DNA of 64,000 nt from Chrysogorgia sp. JL179-B06 (lineage: Eukaryota > Cnidaria > Anthozoa > Scleralcyonacea > Chrysogorgiidae): the NCBI GenBank assembly GCA_035772405.1, contig JAYKKM010000149.1, positions 5,490,001 to 5,554,000 on the forward strand. The letters run 5' to 3'. A program made the translations under genes and the position numbers. Positions 1 to 11,684 of this stretch are shown here, in pieces (position 1 is the first letter of the stretch; each line of letters starts with the position of its first letter). Under the pieces are notes generated by a model that saw only the letters and a list, made by a program, of their open reading frames with translations, made no database searches and had not been told where the DNA came from.

Positions 1-535
1 CTTACCCAGAACTACAGTATAGTTCTGGGTAAGACCCAGAACTATAGTGTCTGGCATAAAATAAAGTTTTTAAATGTAGTTATATTGTTGTACAAAACTA
101 TAGTTTTAGTAGGGTCACCATATATAGGAAACTAGTTTTTACTCAAAAACAAAACTATAGTTTTTTTAAATATAGTAATATAGCCTTATCGTGGGAAACT
201 ATAGTTTTCACTCAAAACATATAGCTTTCACTCAAACTATAGTTTTTATTCAAAGACTATAGTTTTTGGCAAAGAAACTATAGTTTAATAGGTAACTATA
301 GTTTATATGGCAAAGACTATAGTTTTTACTAGAAAACAAAAGTTTTTACTCAACGACTATAGTTGTTATTAAAAAACTATAGTTTTTGGCAAAGAAACTA
401 TAGTTTTTATGATTAGGAAACTATAGTTTAATAGGTAACTATAGTTTCTATGACAAAAACTATAGTTTTTACTAGAAAACTATTGTTTTTGCTTAAAAAC
501 TATAGTTTTTAGCATAGAAACTATAGTTTATTTTT
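1..535. repeat. AT-rich satellite of AAACTATAGTTTTT-like units
   Basis: The first half kilobase consists of dozens of irregularly spaced copies of a short palindromic unit close to AAACTATAGTTTTT. The unit is its own reverse complement around CTATAG, so each copy could form a small hairpin. The array is cut by the window edge, so its full size is unknown. No coding signal is seen. Confidence 0.85.
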
Positions 536-758
536 TTAAGGGCACAACTTCCACACTATTTCATAGACTTCGGCTCCAAATCTGCCTCTTGATTGTTTCG
601 GGTTTGTTTAAAGACGGGTTTGTTTCGGGCAGCGGAGGAAAACACACGCAAGGCGGAAAACCCGCGAGGCAATGACGTCCACGCATGCGCGTTTCCATGT
701 TCCATAAAAAATTCGAAAATGAAACTCCTGCGAACGTAATCGAAAACGTTACACTACG

Positions 759-973
759 GGCGGAGAGGGTGAGCACGCCATTTATCCTGGTCAGCGGCAA
801 GCAGTCGTCTTCTGGACGGGGGGTTAGGGTTAGGATCTAAGTTGTTTTTGGGTTAGCATGCAGTTATATTATCGTAATACAGGCATCTCTCGCAGCTACT
901 AAAAAAGATCGTCCAGAAGACGATTGCTTGCCGCTGACCGGGATAAATGGCGTGCTCACCCTCCCTCTCCGGC
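759..973. repeat. Inverted-repeat (foldback) element with TTAGGG in its loop
   Basis: A roughly 60-bp arm at 759-817 is repeated in inverted orientation at 910-973 with few differences. Both arms share the GTGAGCACGCCATTTATC region and GTCCAGAAGACG. The loop holds GGGTTAGGGTTAGG at about 819-833. It looks like a short non-autonomous hairpin element. The two vertebrate/cnidarian-type telomere units are too few to call a telomeric tract. Confidence 0.7.
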
Positions 974-2079
974 TTTCAATGGGAATTCACAGTCGCTTAT
1001 CTCTCGACAAAAAATATTTACTCGACCAACTGCTGCTTTGAACTAATCTTTACCTATTATTATTTTAATAATTTAACATGACTTCACTACGTCTAGCTAA
1101 ATACGTGTCAATAATTGATGCCAGCATTTACAATAATAAACTGTAAAAAACCTCTCATGTATGAAATGCCGGCAAGATCATATACCGAATATTCTAAAAG
1201 TGAATACCCCATTAATATCCCATAATAATATTCCATAGATATTACTAGTGCGAATATTGTATGAATATGCAAAATATTCATACCAGTAATCTTTGTCTGA
1301 ATATCTGGTAATAGGCGTTTTATTCTGAAGCGTATAGATCGCAGAATACGCGAGAATATGTGGCTATTCATGCAGTGAAAATAACGATTGGCAGTAATAA
1401 TGAAAATGGTGGCTGTAAATTTTCCTACAATCCTTTGTAGTCAGAAATAAGTTGTAAAAACAGATAAACTTCGGTATAGCAATAAATATTTTCCAAAATT
1501 ATTGACGACTTTTAATTCATTCTGCAGTTTCTTTTTGCTTTGGGAGGTCTTCTCGTCTTTATGAAATATATTTGTTCACTCACCCGCAAATGATTGTAGG
1601 AAATTCAACGAGTCGCCATCTTTTTTGGTAGTGTCATTTAGCTTTATAGTATTAATCTCTTGATGTCTTTGATGTATATATATATATAATGAATTGTTAG
1701 ATAAATAGTATAGATTTACTATATTTCTACATGCATCTTATTTAAGTTAACTAATAAACCACAGGCCTTTATTCTTCTGGTTAATGACAAACAATTTGTT
1801 CTATATATAACTATTTTAAATGGTTTAATTTAACTGTAGTAGATGTAAGTGTAACCATTTTAAAGTGGTTAAAAATAACCATTTAATAACCATTTATTAT
1901 TTAATATATAACCAAATAATTATTGGTTATAACCAATTTTATTTGGTTATTTTGAAAGACTATTTTATGGTAACCTATTCATAATTGGTTAATACAACCA
2001 TTTAAATTTAAATTTTAACCATTTTATAATGGTTGTAACCAATTTTAACGGTTGTTTTAACAGTTCATTTTTTACAGTG
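974..2079. other. Gene-free AT-rich stretch with AACCATT repeats
   Basis: I see no convincing coding region here. From about 1800 to 2065 the words AACCATTT and AAATGGTT recur many times in both orientations, giving a stretch of overlapping small palindromes. The open frames are short and low in complexity. Confidence 0.6.
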
Positions 2080-2109
2080 TAAAATCTTATCGACAGAGAA
2101 CTACAAATA
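2080..2109. repeat. Left 30-bp direct repeat flanking the Penelope-like pair
   Basis: The 30 bases here, beginning TAAAATCTTATCGACAGAG, recur exactly and in the same orientation at 4788-4817. The two copies bracket the Penelope-like block and look like a target-site duplication. Confidence 0.75.
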
Positions 2110-2143
2110 TATGTATATGTATATATGTATATGTATATATATA

Positions 2144-2174
<31 letters not shown>

Positions 2175-2382
2175 GATTACAAAATAATAGGCCACGACCC
2201 AAAACCAACTATAAACCAATTTAATAAATTTTCGACTGCATGTGACAGCCTTCGTCAGAAAATGAAATACAATCTAAAGTTCCTTTATATATCAACATAA
2301 AATTGAATAAACTAAACTAACTAATAAATATGCGTAAATAGAACAAATGCCAACAATGGTATACTAAACAGTATAAAGAAAA

Positions 2383-3228
2383 CTATTGTTGTACAAAATC
2401 ATGATCACAATTAAGACCTCCCCGATTGGTCAACAAAGCACCAATCCAAAAATTCTCGCATTCTCTAAGACTGTCATGCCTCTGATCAATCAACATAAAT
2501 TTTAATGCCGAATGATCAACACCATGACAGTCCAAAAAGTGATTTACAGTACTGCAAGTTCTACGTTTATGCTTTATGTGCGATTTGTAATTTGCAAGTC
2601 GGCTCTTAAAATTGACAGTAGAACCTATCCCCTGCAAACCACAAGCCACACATTCTGCGAGATATACCACATTGGCCGAACTACATGAAAGGGATTTCCT
2701 GATCTTGTAAACTTTCCCAGTATTGGCTGAACGAAAAGTGCTACCGGTAATAAGAAAGTTATTACAGCAATCACAACGCTTAGCTGAACACTTATAACAG
2801 CCCAGCGCATCTTGATTATTGGTGTTCTTATACGGATTAGAAGGTGCTAAAAGCTCTTTTAAATTAGCATTCCGTTTATACGTAAACCGAATCGCCTTTT
2901 CAGGTAAAATAGACTTGGCCCGTGTGTCACCATCAATAATAGATCGATGTTTCTTAAACATTTTTTGAATATCAGGCGCTCTGGGATTATATTTAACACT
3001 AAACACGCAATACCCACCCTCGACCTTCTTTCTACTCTTTCGAGCATCTTCCCGAGTCTTATCTGCAACTTCCCTAAACTTCTCTTTGACATGTGTTTCA
3101 TCATGGCCACACTCGATTAAATAACTAATATATTCCTTACTCTTAGCCCTAAAATCATCCTCATTAGAACATATCCTACGTAATCTCAAAGCTACACCCT
3201 TGGCAATACCACGTATTTCTATTTCCAT
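2383..3228 (-). CDS. Penelope-like element C-terminal region: RT tail plus GIY-YIG endonuclease (partial, open)
   Basis: This frame stays open for 281 codons. It begins at the tail of the PLE reverse transcriptase (RGIAKGVALRLRRIC), continues through a cysteine-rich linker (CYKCSAKRCDCC, about residue 144) and ends in a GIY-YIG-type endonuclease with VVYLAECVACG and GIGSTVNFKSRLANY, followed by HFLDCHGVD and the RECENFWIGAL block. In PLEs this nuclease nicks the target and primes reverse transcription. The start is not a true gene start, because it lies at the truncation point where this copy meets the inverted one. It is a 5'-truncated remnant. Confidence 0.8.
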   Translation of the reverse strand: MEIEIRGIAKGVALRLRRICSNEDDFRAKSKEYISYLIECGHDETHVKEKFREVADKTREDARKSRKKVEGGYCVFSVKYNPRAPDIQKMFKKHRSIIDGDTRAKSILPEKAIRFTYKRNANLKELLAPSNPYKNTNNQDALGCYKCSAKRCDCCNNFLITGSTFRSANTGKVYKIRKSLSCSSANVVYLAECVACGLQGIGSTVNFKSRLANYKSHIKHKRRTCSTVNHFLDCHGVDHSALKFMLIDQRHDSLRECENFWIGALLTNRGGLNCDHDFVQQ

Positions 3229-4155
3229 ATCTAATAATTGTTTGAAAACATCGGTGTATAGTAAGCCTACTGACCCACATATATATCTTAATGCAAATTC
3301 GTGTCATCCTGGTTCGCAAATACGTGGTATTGCCAAGGGTGTAGCTTTGAGATTACGTAGGATATGTTCTAATGAGGATGATTTTAGGGTTAAGAGTAAG
3401 GAATATATTAGTTATTTAATCGAGTGTGGCCATGATGAAACACATGTCAAAGAGAAGTTTAGGGAAGTTGCAGATAAGACTCGGGAAGATGCTCGAAAGA
3501 GTAGAAAGAAGGTCGAGGGTGGGTATTGCGTGTTTAGTGTTAAATATAATCCCAGAGCGCCTGATATTCAAAAATTTTTTAAGAAACATCGATCTATTAT
3601 TGATGGTTACACACGGGCCAAGTCTATTTTACCTGAAAAGGCGATTCGGTTTACGTATAAACGGAATGCTAATTTAAAAGAGCTTTTAGCACCTTCTAAT
3701 CCGTATAAGAACACCAATAATCAAGATGCGCTGGGCTGTTATAAGTGTTCAGCTAAGCGTTGTGATTGCTGTAATAACTTTCTTATTACCGGTAGCACTT
3801 TTCGTTCAGCCAATATACTGGGAAAGTTTACAAGATCAGGAAATCCCTTTCATGTAGTTCGGCCAATGTGGTATATCTCGCAGAATGTGTGGCTTGTGGT
3901 TTGCAGGGGATAGGTTCTACTGTCAATTTTAAGAGCCGAATTGCAAATTACAAATCGCACATAAAGCATAAACGTAGAACTTGCAGTACTGTAAATCACT
4001 TTTTGGACTGTCATGGTGTTGATCATTCGGCATTAAAATTTATGTTGATTGATCAGAGGCATGACAGTCTTAGAGAATGCGAGAATTTTTGGATTGGTGC
4101 TTTGTTGACCAATCGGGGAGGTCTTAATTGTGATCATGATTTTGTACAACAATAG
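3229..4155 (+). pseudogene. Second, inverted PLE C-terminal copy, frameshifted
   Basis: This is the mirror copy of 2383-3228 and extends further 5', starting with an RT segment that includes LKTSVYSKPTDPHIY. The frame breaks near 3814, where two extra bases lie relative to the minus copy (CAATATACTGG against CAATACTGG). The GIY-YIG part then continues in another frame from about 3868 to 4155. Only a few substitutions separate the arms, which indicates that they arose together or recently. Confidence 0.8.
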
Positions 4156-4361
4156 TTTTCTTTATACTGTTTAGTATACCATTGTTGGCATTTGTTCTAT
4201 TTACGCATATTTATTAGTTAGTTTAATTTATTCAATTTTATGTTGATATATAAAGGAACTTTAGATTGTATTTCATTTTCTGACGAAGGCTGTCACATGC
4301 AGTCGAAAATTTATTAAATTGGTTTATAGTTGGTTTTGGGTCGTGCCCTATTATTTTGTAA

Positions 4362-4787
<426 letters not shown>

Positions 4788-4817
4788 TAAAATCTTATCG
4801 ACAGAGAACTACAAATA
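4788..4817. repeat. Right 30-bp direct repeat flanking the Penelope-like pair
   Basis: Exact direct copy of 2080-2109; see that entry. Confidence 0.75.
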
Positions 4818-5045
4818 CAAATATACGCGATCTGGGCACTGGGGACCATGGTTGGGAAAAGAAACTCTAGGGGTGGGGTGGTGTGGTGGTGTGGGATGGG
4901 AGAAGTGGTAGAAAAGGCGAGCGAGGGGATTATTGCGGATTCGTATTTCTAGTATACTCAGTGTATAGATATTAGAAAATGCTTGGGTATGATGAAAGCA
5001 GGTACATTGATCTGCAAGGTAACACATTATAGATAATTTATCGCA
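4818..5045. repeat. Dispersed repeat, inverted copy near 10.76-10.97 kb
   Basis: The segment containing GGGGATTATTGCGGATTCGT reappears as its reverse complement around 10768-10800 with related flanks. A further piece (CAGTGTATAGATATTAGAAAATGCTT) reappears near 7015-7050. This is a degenerate interspersed repeat of unknown class with no coding content. Confidence 0.55.
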
Positions 5046-5479
5046 ATATGCAAATGAAAAGGTAACTTAAAGGTAACTTAAACGAACTTGTGTCCATCAA
5101 GGAATTAGAGACATGTTTTGTCTTAAAATAAAAAAATGACGAAACCGACTCATGTGCGTTATTTAAACCACGCAAGAATTATCGGTTCTTCGTATTTCCA
5201 GTGAAAAACAAATATCTTTGCCGCAACTGATTTAAATTCCACAAGAAATGAAAGAAAGAGCATGTGGTGTGCTAGACTATTCTTAGTAACAATTGCTATA
5301 CCTTTCTAGATGCGCTTTTGTGTTATGTGCGTTCGGAATTCTGATGAATGTAATACCGTTGACGCTGGTAGCGTAACTAAAAACTTTTTTGTTCTTTTTG
5401 TCATGTATAACCGAATTAATATTTTACGACGCATTTGGGTGACTAACAACATGGGTTGTCTACTCAACAACATACTACT

Positions 5480-5612
5480 TGAAAACAGAAGTGGACCCAG
5501 TACAGAACCCTGAGGTACACCATATTGTAATGGTTTGTTTGAGGAATGCGTATTTTTCACCATAACTGACTGTACCCGGTCAGAAAGGTATGAGTGATAC
5601 CAGGCTATAGTA
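5480..5612 (-). pseudogene. LINE reverse-transcriptase fragment
   Basis: The minus strand encodes [14 protein letters not shown] and then [13 protein letters not shown], the hallmark block of non-LTR (jockey/CR1-like) reverse transcriptases. The similarity fades on both sides and the frame is disrupted, so this is a short dead fragment of a LINE. It is independent of the Penelope block. Confidence 0.75.
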
Positions 5613-7233
5613 CAGTTCCACTAAACCCATAACGATGTTTAATTCTATCCAGTAGAACGGTGTGGTCACCCTATCTCCTTTGGCGATTTTAAAATAATTT
5701 CTTCTTGCTCTTTTGAGTCTGAACTTCTTCTACGCGAAAGCTTACTCATTCGCAATCTTATATAGTCCTTATCTAAATGGCAATATTGGTTCTGTGCCAT
5801 TCTTTCTTTTATAATCTTATTTTTTGTCTGTCACTTTTATTATAGTAACTCTTTCTGATTGGTTATTGCATGCATATTTTATGATAACTCTGTAATTTAT
5901 CTCATTGCACTCATGTAAATTATTCTCTGAAGATGTAAGTTGTAATAATAACAACGAAACGTATTAGAACTTTATTAAATATTGTGATTTTACTGTCGTG
6001 TTCGACTCAATGGCTTTTATGAAAATAATATGCTGCAGGGCTTTGATATTTATAATTAGATTACGCTTATATTACTGATGTTTGAGCTAGAGTCAACTTC
6101 CTCCTCTTAAAGCGAGATCAGTAATGATTTTTTCATATCTATAATCTATGCATACTCTAACGTGGGTAAACGTCAAAAAGGAAATTTGACCGCGCAATGA
6201 GGTGGTACAAAATTGGTGAAATTTTTCCACTTTTATATAAGCACCATAAGATTCATGCAGCACATCAAGAAGTACCAAAATGGATCATAAAAACAGAGTA
6301 AAATATTTCGTTTCGTAGGCACTTTAAAGAGGAAAGACATATGCTCCTTGGGTGTCATCCATGCAAGTCATTGACAAAAGAAAACAAAAAACAGAGCACA
6401 GAAGGAAATCCGAATTGCGCCATCGAAAGGAAAAATTAGAGTTTGCATCGTTCCTCGAGCTGTGTGGATACTAGAAACATCCCCTGGATTCTGCTGGGGT
6501 CTTGGCTGAGCTGGTTTATAGGCCACCTGCTAATAACCTGTTTATAATTTATAATGCTCAAATAATATTTGAGTTTGAGTTTTAGTTTGATTTTAAGTTT
6601 GAGTTAGTCAATCAGTACCGAATGTGGTAATCTGATCTATTTTCTAGAGCTTGCTGTGAATTTGGTTGAGCTGCGTGCGAAAATGTCGAAAAGTGCACTT
6701 TTCAACAAAATCTTCGCTGAGCTTGTTTATAAGGTGAAATCCAGTATTCTGAGGGGTTTTTCTAAATTGTGTTTTTTCAAAAAGTATATTTTTCAAAAAT
6801 CGCTGACTAACGCAGCACGGCTGCCATCAGTTGGGTCTGGTAGGGTATAAAGTTAACGTTGAGACGTCGTATGAAATTCGTAACTGAATACATGCGCTCC
6901 TACCACTATATTCTATACGAATAAAAGTCTCATATTTTTATTCTTGCTTGACGATCCAAAGTAAATCTACCCGGGAAATTACATTGTTATTACATTTAAT
7001 ATATTGGCATCCACTCAGTGTATAGATCATAGAAAATGCTTGAGTATGATGAAATGTTTAATGAAGTAAGTTTGCAAACATTTTACCATGTCGTACACAA
7101 GAAACTAAGGAGAAAACACAAATAATATTTTACGAACTAAAACTTATAGTTAACGCTATATGTCTACTTTATTTTGTAAATTGCAATTAATAAAGCAAGC
7201 TGCGACATAGTCAAGTAAAAAGTGTTTATTACT
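5613..7233. other. Gene-free region with retroelement-like debris
   Basis: No gene is supported. Near 5934-5962 there is a CTGAAGATG...CAACGAAACGT stem-loop of the kind found in retroelement 3' ends. The remainder is AT-rich and downstream of the host gene's last coding exon (7234), so part may be its 3' untranslated region. Confidence 0.5.
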
Positions 7234-7412
7234 TCAATAACTTGGGCAAGATTCTTCTCGAGAAATAAGATTTGAATTTGGGCAACATCTTTGTACGGAA
7301 CTGTTGTAGTAATCTGTACCACAGCAATCGTGGCCAGAGTTGTAGTTGTAAATTTCACCGCAACAACAAACTTGTGTTGCTGAACTGAAAGCAATTCCAC
7401 GACACAATTCAC
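7234..7412 (-). CDS. Host gene, terminal coding exon: galaxin-like cysteine repeats
   Basis: The minus strand reads GELCRGIAFSSATQVCCCG, then HDCCGTDYYNSS and RCCPNSN before a stop at 7234-7236. The pattern of CCG-x-x-Y pairs every 10-15 residues is that of galaxin-type repeats of coral skeletal and other cnidarian secreted proteins. The exon opens after a TTTTTAG acceptor, and its phase (two bases of a glycine codon) matches the single base left by the exon at 8687-8938. It is therefore the C-terminal exon of the same secreted protein. Upstream in-frame sequence beyond 7412 is intron. The galaxin assignment is by pattern. Confidence 0.7.
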
Positions 7413-8686
7413 CTAAAAAGATGAGAAAGAGAACATAGAATGAACTAGTAGTAAAAATGTAGAGTGCTGCGTAGACAGTATTTTGAATATATAGCAAAGT
7501 GAAAAGGTGGTAAACTGCCAAGAATTTAGTGACGAAATACTGACGTTTCGAGCAGAGCCCTACATCAGAGTAAGACGAGATGAAGGGCTCCGCTCGAAAT
7601 GTCAGTATTTCGTCACTAAATTCTTGGCAGTTTATACCTTTTCACTTTGCTATATTACCACCTCAGCTCTAAATACACGGGATTTTACACTATTGTAATT
7701 TCAAACAATCTGCGCATAAAATGTAACCCAACAACGCATACTAGACTAGCCTAAGCTGTGCATGTTTTTGTTAAAAATGCATTATCATAAAAAACAACAT
7801 CTATTTACAATAATTAAATAAATAAATAGCATTTAAAATAATGTTTCCATGTTATTTTTCTGCATTTTAATTTTAATTTTTCCGTGTTTTGATAAGAACT
7901 TGATCTATTTAGAATATCAAATTCGGCATAATTTAATTATAGGTTTAACCCAACCTCGTCACATGACACCCATAATTTCTGGGTGTTTAGATATGATAAT
8001 TTTGTGGTCTTTGTTGCATTTTCTTTGTCTACTTTGTTGACCCAAATAATTGAGAAATATTCAATGCTCTTCAGAGTTGTTCATGTCAGCATTCGTCGAT
8101 ATAAAAGCAGCTAACAAGCTTAATAATCCACTATACATCCATGGTTATCTCTTACAAAAGGTATCAAGAAGCATATATCCAATTTAGCGAAAGCTGTCAC
8201 TTCTAATTTGCTGTAAAATTTGAAGACAGCATTCAGATTTAGATGAATAAATTATAGTCGGCTGAATTAATTGAGTTTTACGACGTGGAGGCAAAATGCC
8301 CTGGGAACCAGGTTGGGTTTAACCATAATCTATTCTCGGCGGCTACATAAGGCACGGTTTCATGGACATGAAACTGTATCAGTGTATTATTATAACTATC
8401 TGTATTATTATCAACTATATTATATATGTATTATTATCAACTGTATTATTATCAACTACTGTAATATATTAACACATTAACATTCCATATTATCGACTGC
8501 CGTAATACTGCAATATTTTGCCACAAAAATTCTGATCGTGAAAACTTCCATCGCCATCTCCATGGATTTAGTGGAATATTTCTTGTTTTTTTTGCCTTGA
8601 ACGGCTTAATTTTAAGTTCAAAACGCTCAAGATCCTTTCAGTTTATTACCGATTACCTATATAAGAAAGTATTTTGAATAACTCAC
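7413..8686 (-). other. Intron of the host gene
   Basis: This lies between the HYR exon donor and the galaxin-like exon acceptor. It contains the hairpin at 7487-7658 and a short TATTATTATCAACTG repeat at about 8390-8460. No other gene is seen. Confidence 0.6.
7487..7658. repeat. Long hairpin (inverted repeat) in a host intron
   Basis: Arms of about 75 bp (7487-7562 and 7582-7658) are reverse complements with few mismatches; they include CCAAGAATTTAGTGACGAAA. The centre carries GATGAAGGGCTCCGCTCGAAA, a retroelement-3'-end-like stem. It is probably a foldback or inverted retroelement tail. Confidence 0.7.
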
Positions 8687-8938
8687 CTTTCACTTCTAAA
8701 TTCACACGACACACAACGTCCACACCACCTCTAAGTTTAAATGAATAGGTAATGATGTGTTTTCCAACTGAAAATCGATGAGGTGAGGTCAGAGGTGGAT
8801 CAACAATTACTTTTTCTTCTTCTGCTGCACGGCCACTCCAACATTTATAGCGAGGTTTCAGCCAACTAACCAGTGCTTTTGAATCACCAGGCTTGACGTA
8901 ATTTGTTGGCGGTTGGGGCGACTCGCAGGTACATTCAC
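8687..8938 (-). CDS. Host gene exon: HYR domain
   Basis: A 252-bp exon with clean borders: an acceptor ending TTTAAG before 8938 and a donor GTGAGT after 8687, with phase 1 at both ends. It encodes ECTCESPQPP, then VSWLKPRYKCW, then HRFSVGKHIITYSFKL and VCRVNLEVK. The V-x-W-x-x-P block, the F-x-V-G-x-H-x-I-x-Y core and the closing cysteine are the signature of HYR (hyalin repeat) domains, immunoglobulin-like adhesion modules of secreted proteins. It follows the VWA domain and precedes the galaxin-like exon. Confidence 0.8.
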
Positions 8939-10118
8939 CTTAAAAATAATAGTTTAGATTTGAAACATGTAATGAGCAATATATTTGCCTGATCTAAATA
9001 AATCGGTAACTGATTTGAATAATTCGAAAATCATTGGTGCTTAACAGGAGGTCGGCAATTATTCTGCAAGTTATTAGATGAGTAGGCCGGTCTTTGTTTT
9101 AATTTCTTTCTGCTCTATGTTATTCGTTGTATAAAATAGGACGAAGATCAACATTATAGATTAATATATATTAACAACATTAATATTTTTACACACAATC
9201 AGTACATCGATCCACCTGAAGGGTGTTCGGACGTATTCGGTTGCTGATCAACCGGTTGTTAGGTCAGGTCATTTAACGCGGCCCAATGTACTTCGTGAGT
9301 GCACAATGAATTCAAGTTGTAACCAAGATATTTTATTTGTGGAATATGTAGGCAAACTTCGTTCGTCTGGTGACGTTTTGTCGTCTGATGACGTCACATT
9401 TTTCAACATTTTTATCATTATGCTACATTTGTCATGTAAACCTAAATTACTTTCTACAAAAAGAACGAATGGATTTGTTGATAAATTAAATCAAAGGCAG
9501 TCTGTGGCTAACTCGTGGATGTGCATGATTTTTATATTTTTGAAAAATATCCTTCAACAGTTTGTGACCGTCGTTACTTCTGTTGAATACAATTATACAG
9601 GGAACAGGCAGAGTTGCAGACCATTGATATTTATTCTTAATAAATACTGAAGGTCTAAATTCACTGAATAAATGCAGGATTGGCATCATTGGCTTAAGAT
9701 GCACCTTTACAATATCAAATTAGTACAGGAACAAAATCTTCGCTAAATTTTACTTGCTTAAATTTTAATCGCATGTGAAAAAATAAGTACTTAAAAACCA
9801 TCAAAGATCATAGGGATTTTTATTTTTCGGTGACGTCATCATGACGTCATAATATGACATTACCAAACGAAAGAATTTTTCCCACATATACCACATACAG
9901 ACTGTCTTACTTATCTGTGAAATTCTATGGCAAATTTGTTAATTCTAAGCTTCCGTAGCAACGAATATAAGGTCTTCAAATCTAAATACATCCGAACACC
10001 CTTAGTAGAAAATGAAACAAAATGAACAATTATGAGATAGAACGCATTGCTATTGTCTCACAACGGCAGACAGTGTATCAGAAACTTCAACTTACTTCAT
10101 CCAATAGGAAGAACGTAC
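8939..10118 (-). other. Intron of the host gene
   Basis: This separates the second VWA exon from the HYR exon. No gene is supported inside; short open frames on both strands lack family features. Confidence 0.55.
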
Positions 10119-10412
10119 CTGGTTTAGTGCACGAACTTGCCACCATTCTCCCAAGAATATTATCCATGTCTTTGAAGTCGGCTTCAACCGTATATTCAAG
10201 CGAGGTTGCAATTTCCTCCAATACGTTTAAAAATTTCTTTCTGGAAGGTCCAACGCAACAGCAATAACAAGAACATCCTTTTTTTTCAGAAATCCAGCAT
10301 TTCTTATGGCATCCTCCTTTGCGGTCCATTTTCCGCGTGGTTCGCCATCCGTTATCACGATGACAACATCATCAATTTCCGGTCTATTATTTTCTGGACT
10401 TTGTTTAGGAAA
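10119..10412 (-). pseudogene. Host gene exon: C-terminal half of a VWA domain, with a frameshift
   Basis: On the minus strand the frame reads RPEIDDVVIVITDGEPRG, then AGFLKKKDVLVIAVA, the beta-strand 4 and 5 region of a von Willebrand A domain. One base then appears to be missing near 10255, and the domain resumes in another frame with KKFLNVLEEIATSLEY and ending SSCTKP at a donor CAG/GTACGT (exon edge 10119). The matching N-terminal half of this VWA lies 21 kb away at 31796-32103, beyond Polinton 1. The 5' edge near 10412 is approximate: no acceptor in the right phase is obvious, and a small exon may be missing between the two halves. The frameshift may be real decay or a sequencing error. 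Confidence 0.7.
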
Positions 10413-10578
10413 AATCTATTTTTGCAAAAAATAGTTGTCAATATTCACTTTTTATATACGTTTGCTGATATGATAAGGTTTTTAATTTGTTCACCAACTT
10501 ACACAGATTTCTTCAGTTGTTTTACTTTGATATTCCTAGTATACTATAAGTACACAACAGACGTGTGACTTAACATAT

Positions 10579-10745
10579 GTTTAGCACGAAGGTGGCCGAG
10601 TCGAAGGTATATCATTTAGCACGAAGGTGGCCGAGTCGAAGGTATATCAAAGGCGCCGCAGACCATACGACCAATGTGTGACCACAGAACACAGCTAAGA
10701 TATAAGTGTTGATTTTACTGTAGGAGGAAACCCTCTAAGCACGGG
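10579..10745 (+). repeat. tRNA-derived SINE-like repeat, copy 1
   Basis: It starts with AAGGTGGCCGAGTCGAAGG, which resembles the A box of a leucine/serine tRNA, and this piece is tandemly doubled. Downstream come CACAGCTAAGAT, AAGTGTTGATTTTACTG and GGAGGAAA. The same order recurs at 11308-11475, so this is a dispersed SINE-like family. Confidence 0.55.
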
Positions 10746-11307
10746 ACAGATCAACTAATAACTATAAATACGAATCCGCAATAATCCCCTCGCTCGTTTT
10801 TCTACCTCCCAAGAGTTTCATCACACCCGCTGCGGGAGTTTCGCCATCCATGGTCCCCAGACCTCGCACGCAATGTATTAATTTGTTGATCACAATTTGC
10901 AAAAGGCCGTAGAAATTAATTTTTTTGTTATACAGATTTGTAATTACCGAGTCTAAATTCACAAAATATACGTGTCTATTATATTATGAGAACATGCATA
11001 TCCTTCATAAAAACCTGTTATATACTTAAAAATTAATCGGCCATCTTTCTGCCGTTTTTCTCCCCAACGAATATTGGGGAATTATCACTCAAAAGGCGTT
11101 ACCAGATGGTCAACCATCTATGTACTCACCCCATTCGAGAGGGCTTGACTCGCCCTTACAGCACACTCCACCCGTGCTCCCGTGCTCCCTTGGTACTTTG
11201 CGGGGCTTCTTGTTTTTATTTACAATTTATATAATTCGTTATAATTCGCTGTTATAATTCAATAATATAATGGTATTAACAGGCACAACAGACGTGTGTC
11301 TTTACAA

Positions 11308-11475
11308 ATTGTTTAGCTCCAACGTGGCCGAGTCGAAGGTATGTCAAAGGCGCCACAGGCTGCCACCACACGACCCATGTCTAACCGCGAAGCACAGCTA
11401 AGATCTAAGTGTTGATTTTACTGAGGGAGGAAAAACGGAGACCCCGGAGGAAAACCCTCGAAGCACGGATATTTC
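11308..11475 (+). repeat. tRNA-derived SINE-like repeat, copy 2
   Basis: Diverged copy of 10579-10745 without the doubled head. It shares ACGTGGCCGAGTCGAAGG, CACAGCTAAGATCTAAGTG and the GGAGGAAAA tail. Confidence 0.55.
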
Positions 11476-11678
11476 TTAATAACGTAAGGGAAGTTGACAG
11501 GGCGGGTTAGGATAAATAAGTTAGGAAAACTAATGATGATAAAAACTGTAAAAATAAACAACTAAGGTTAGTTGATTGGGGTACTGGGTACTGAATGTAA
11601 TATAATAAATTGTCGACGTTGTAAAGCGCATTTGATCATATACACATGCTAATTTGCGGTATATAAATAGTAAACATT

Positions 11679-11684
11679 ATTATT
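11679..11684. repeat. Target-site duplication of Polinton 1 (left)
   Basis: ATTATT immediately before the terminal AGTAGTATAG; an exact copy lies at 31780-31785. Six bp is the standard Polinton duplication length. Confidence 0.95.

Larger units (their letters stand above)
10413..11678 (-). other. Host intron sequence left of Polinton 1
   Basis: This part of the intron lies between the second VWA exon and the Polinton insertion. It contains two SINE-like copies and the inverted partner of the 4.8-5.0 kb repeat. A short exon joining the VWA halves could be hidden here, but I could not find it. Confidence 0.5.

Noticed and set aside
819..833. TTAGGG repeats as a telomere or chromosome end
   Set aside because: Only two units inside the loop of an inverted repeat.
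6656..6850. 64-codon frame near 6.7 kb as a gene
   Set aside because: No domain, no splice context and surrounded by AT-rich repeat debris.
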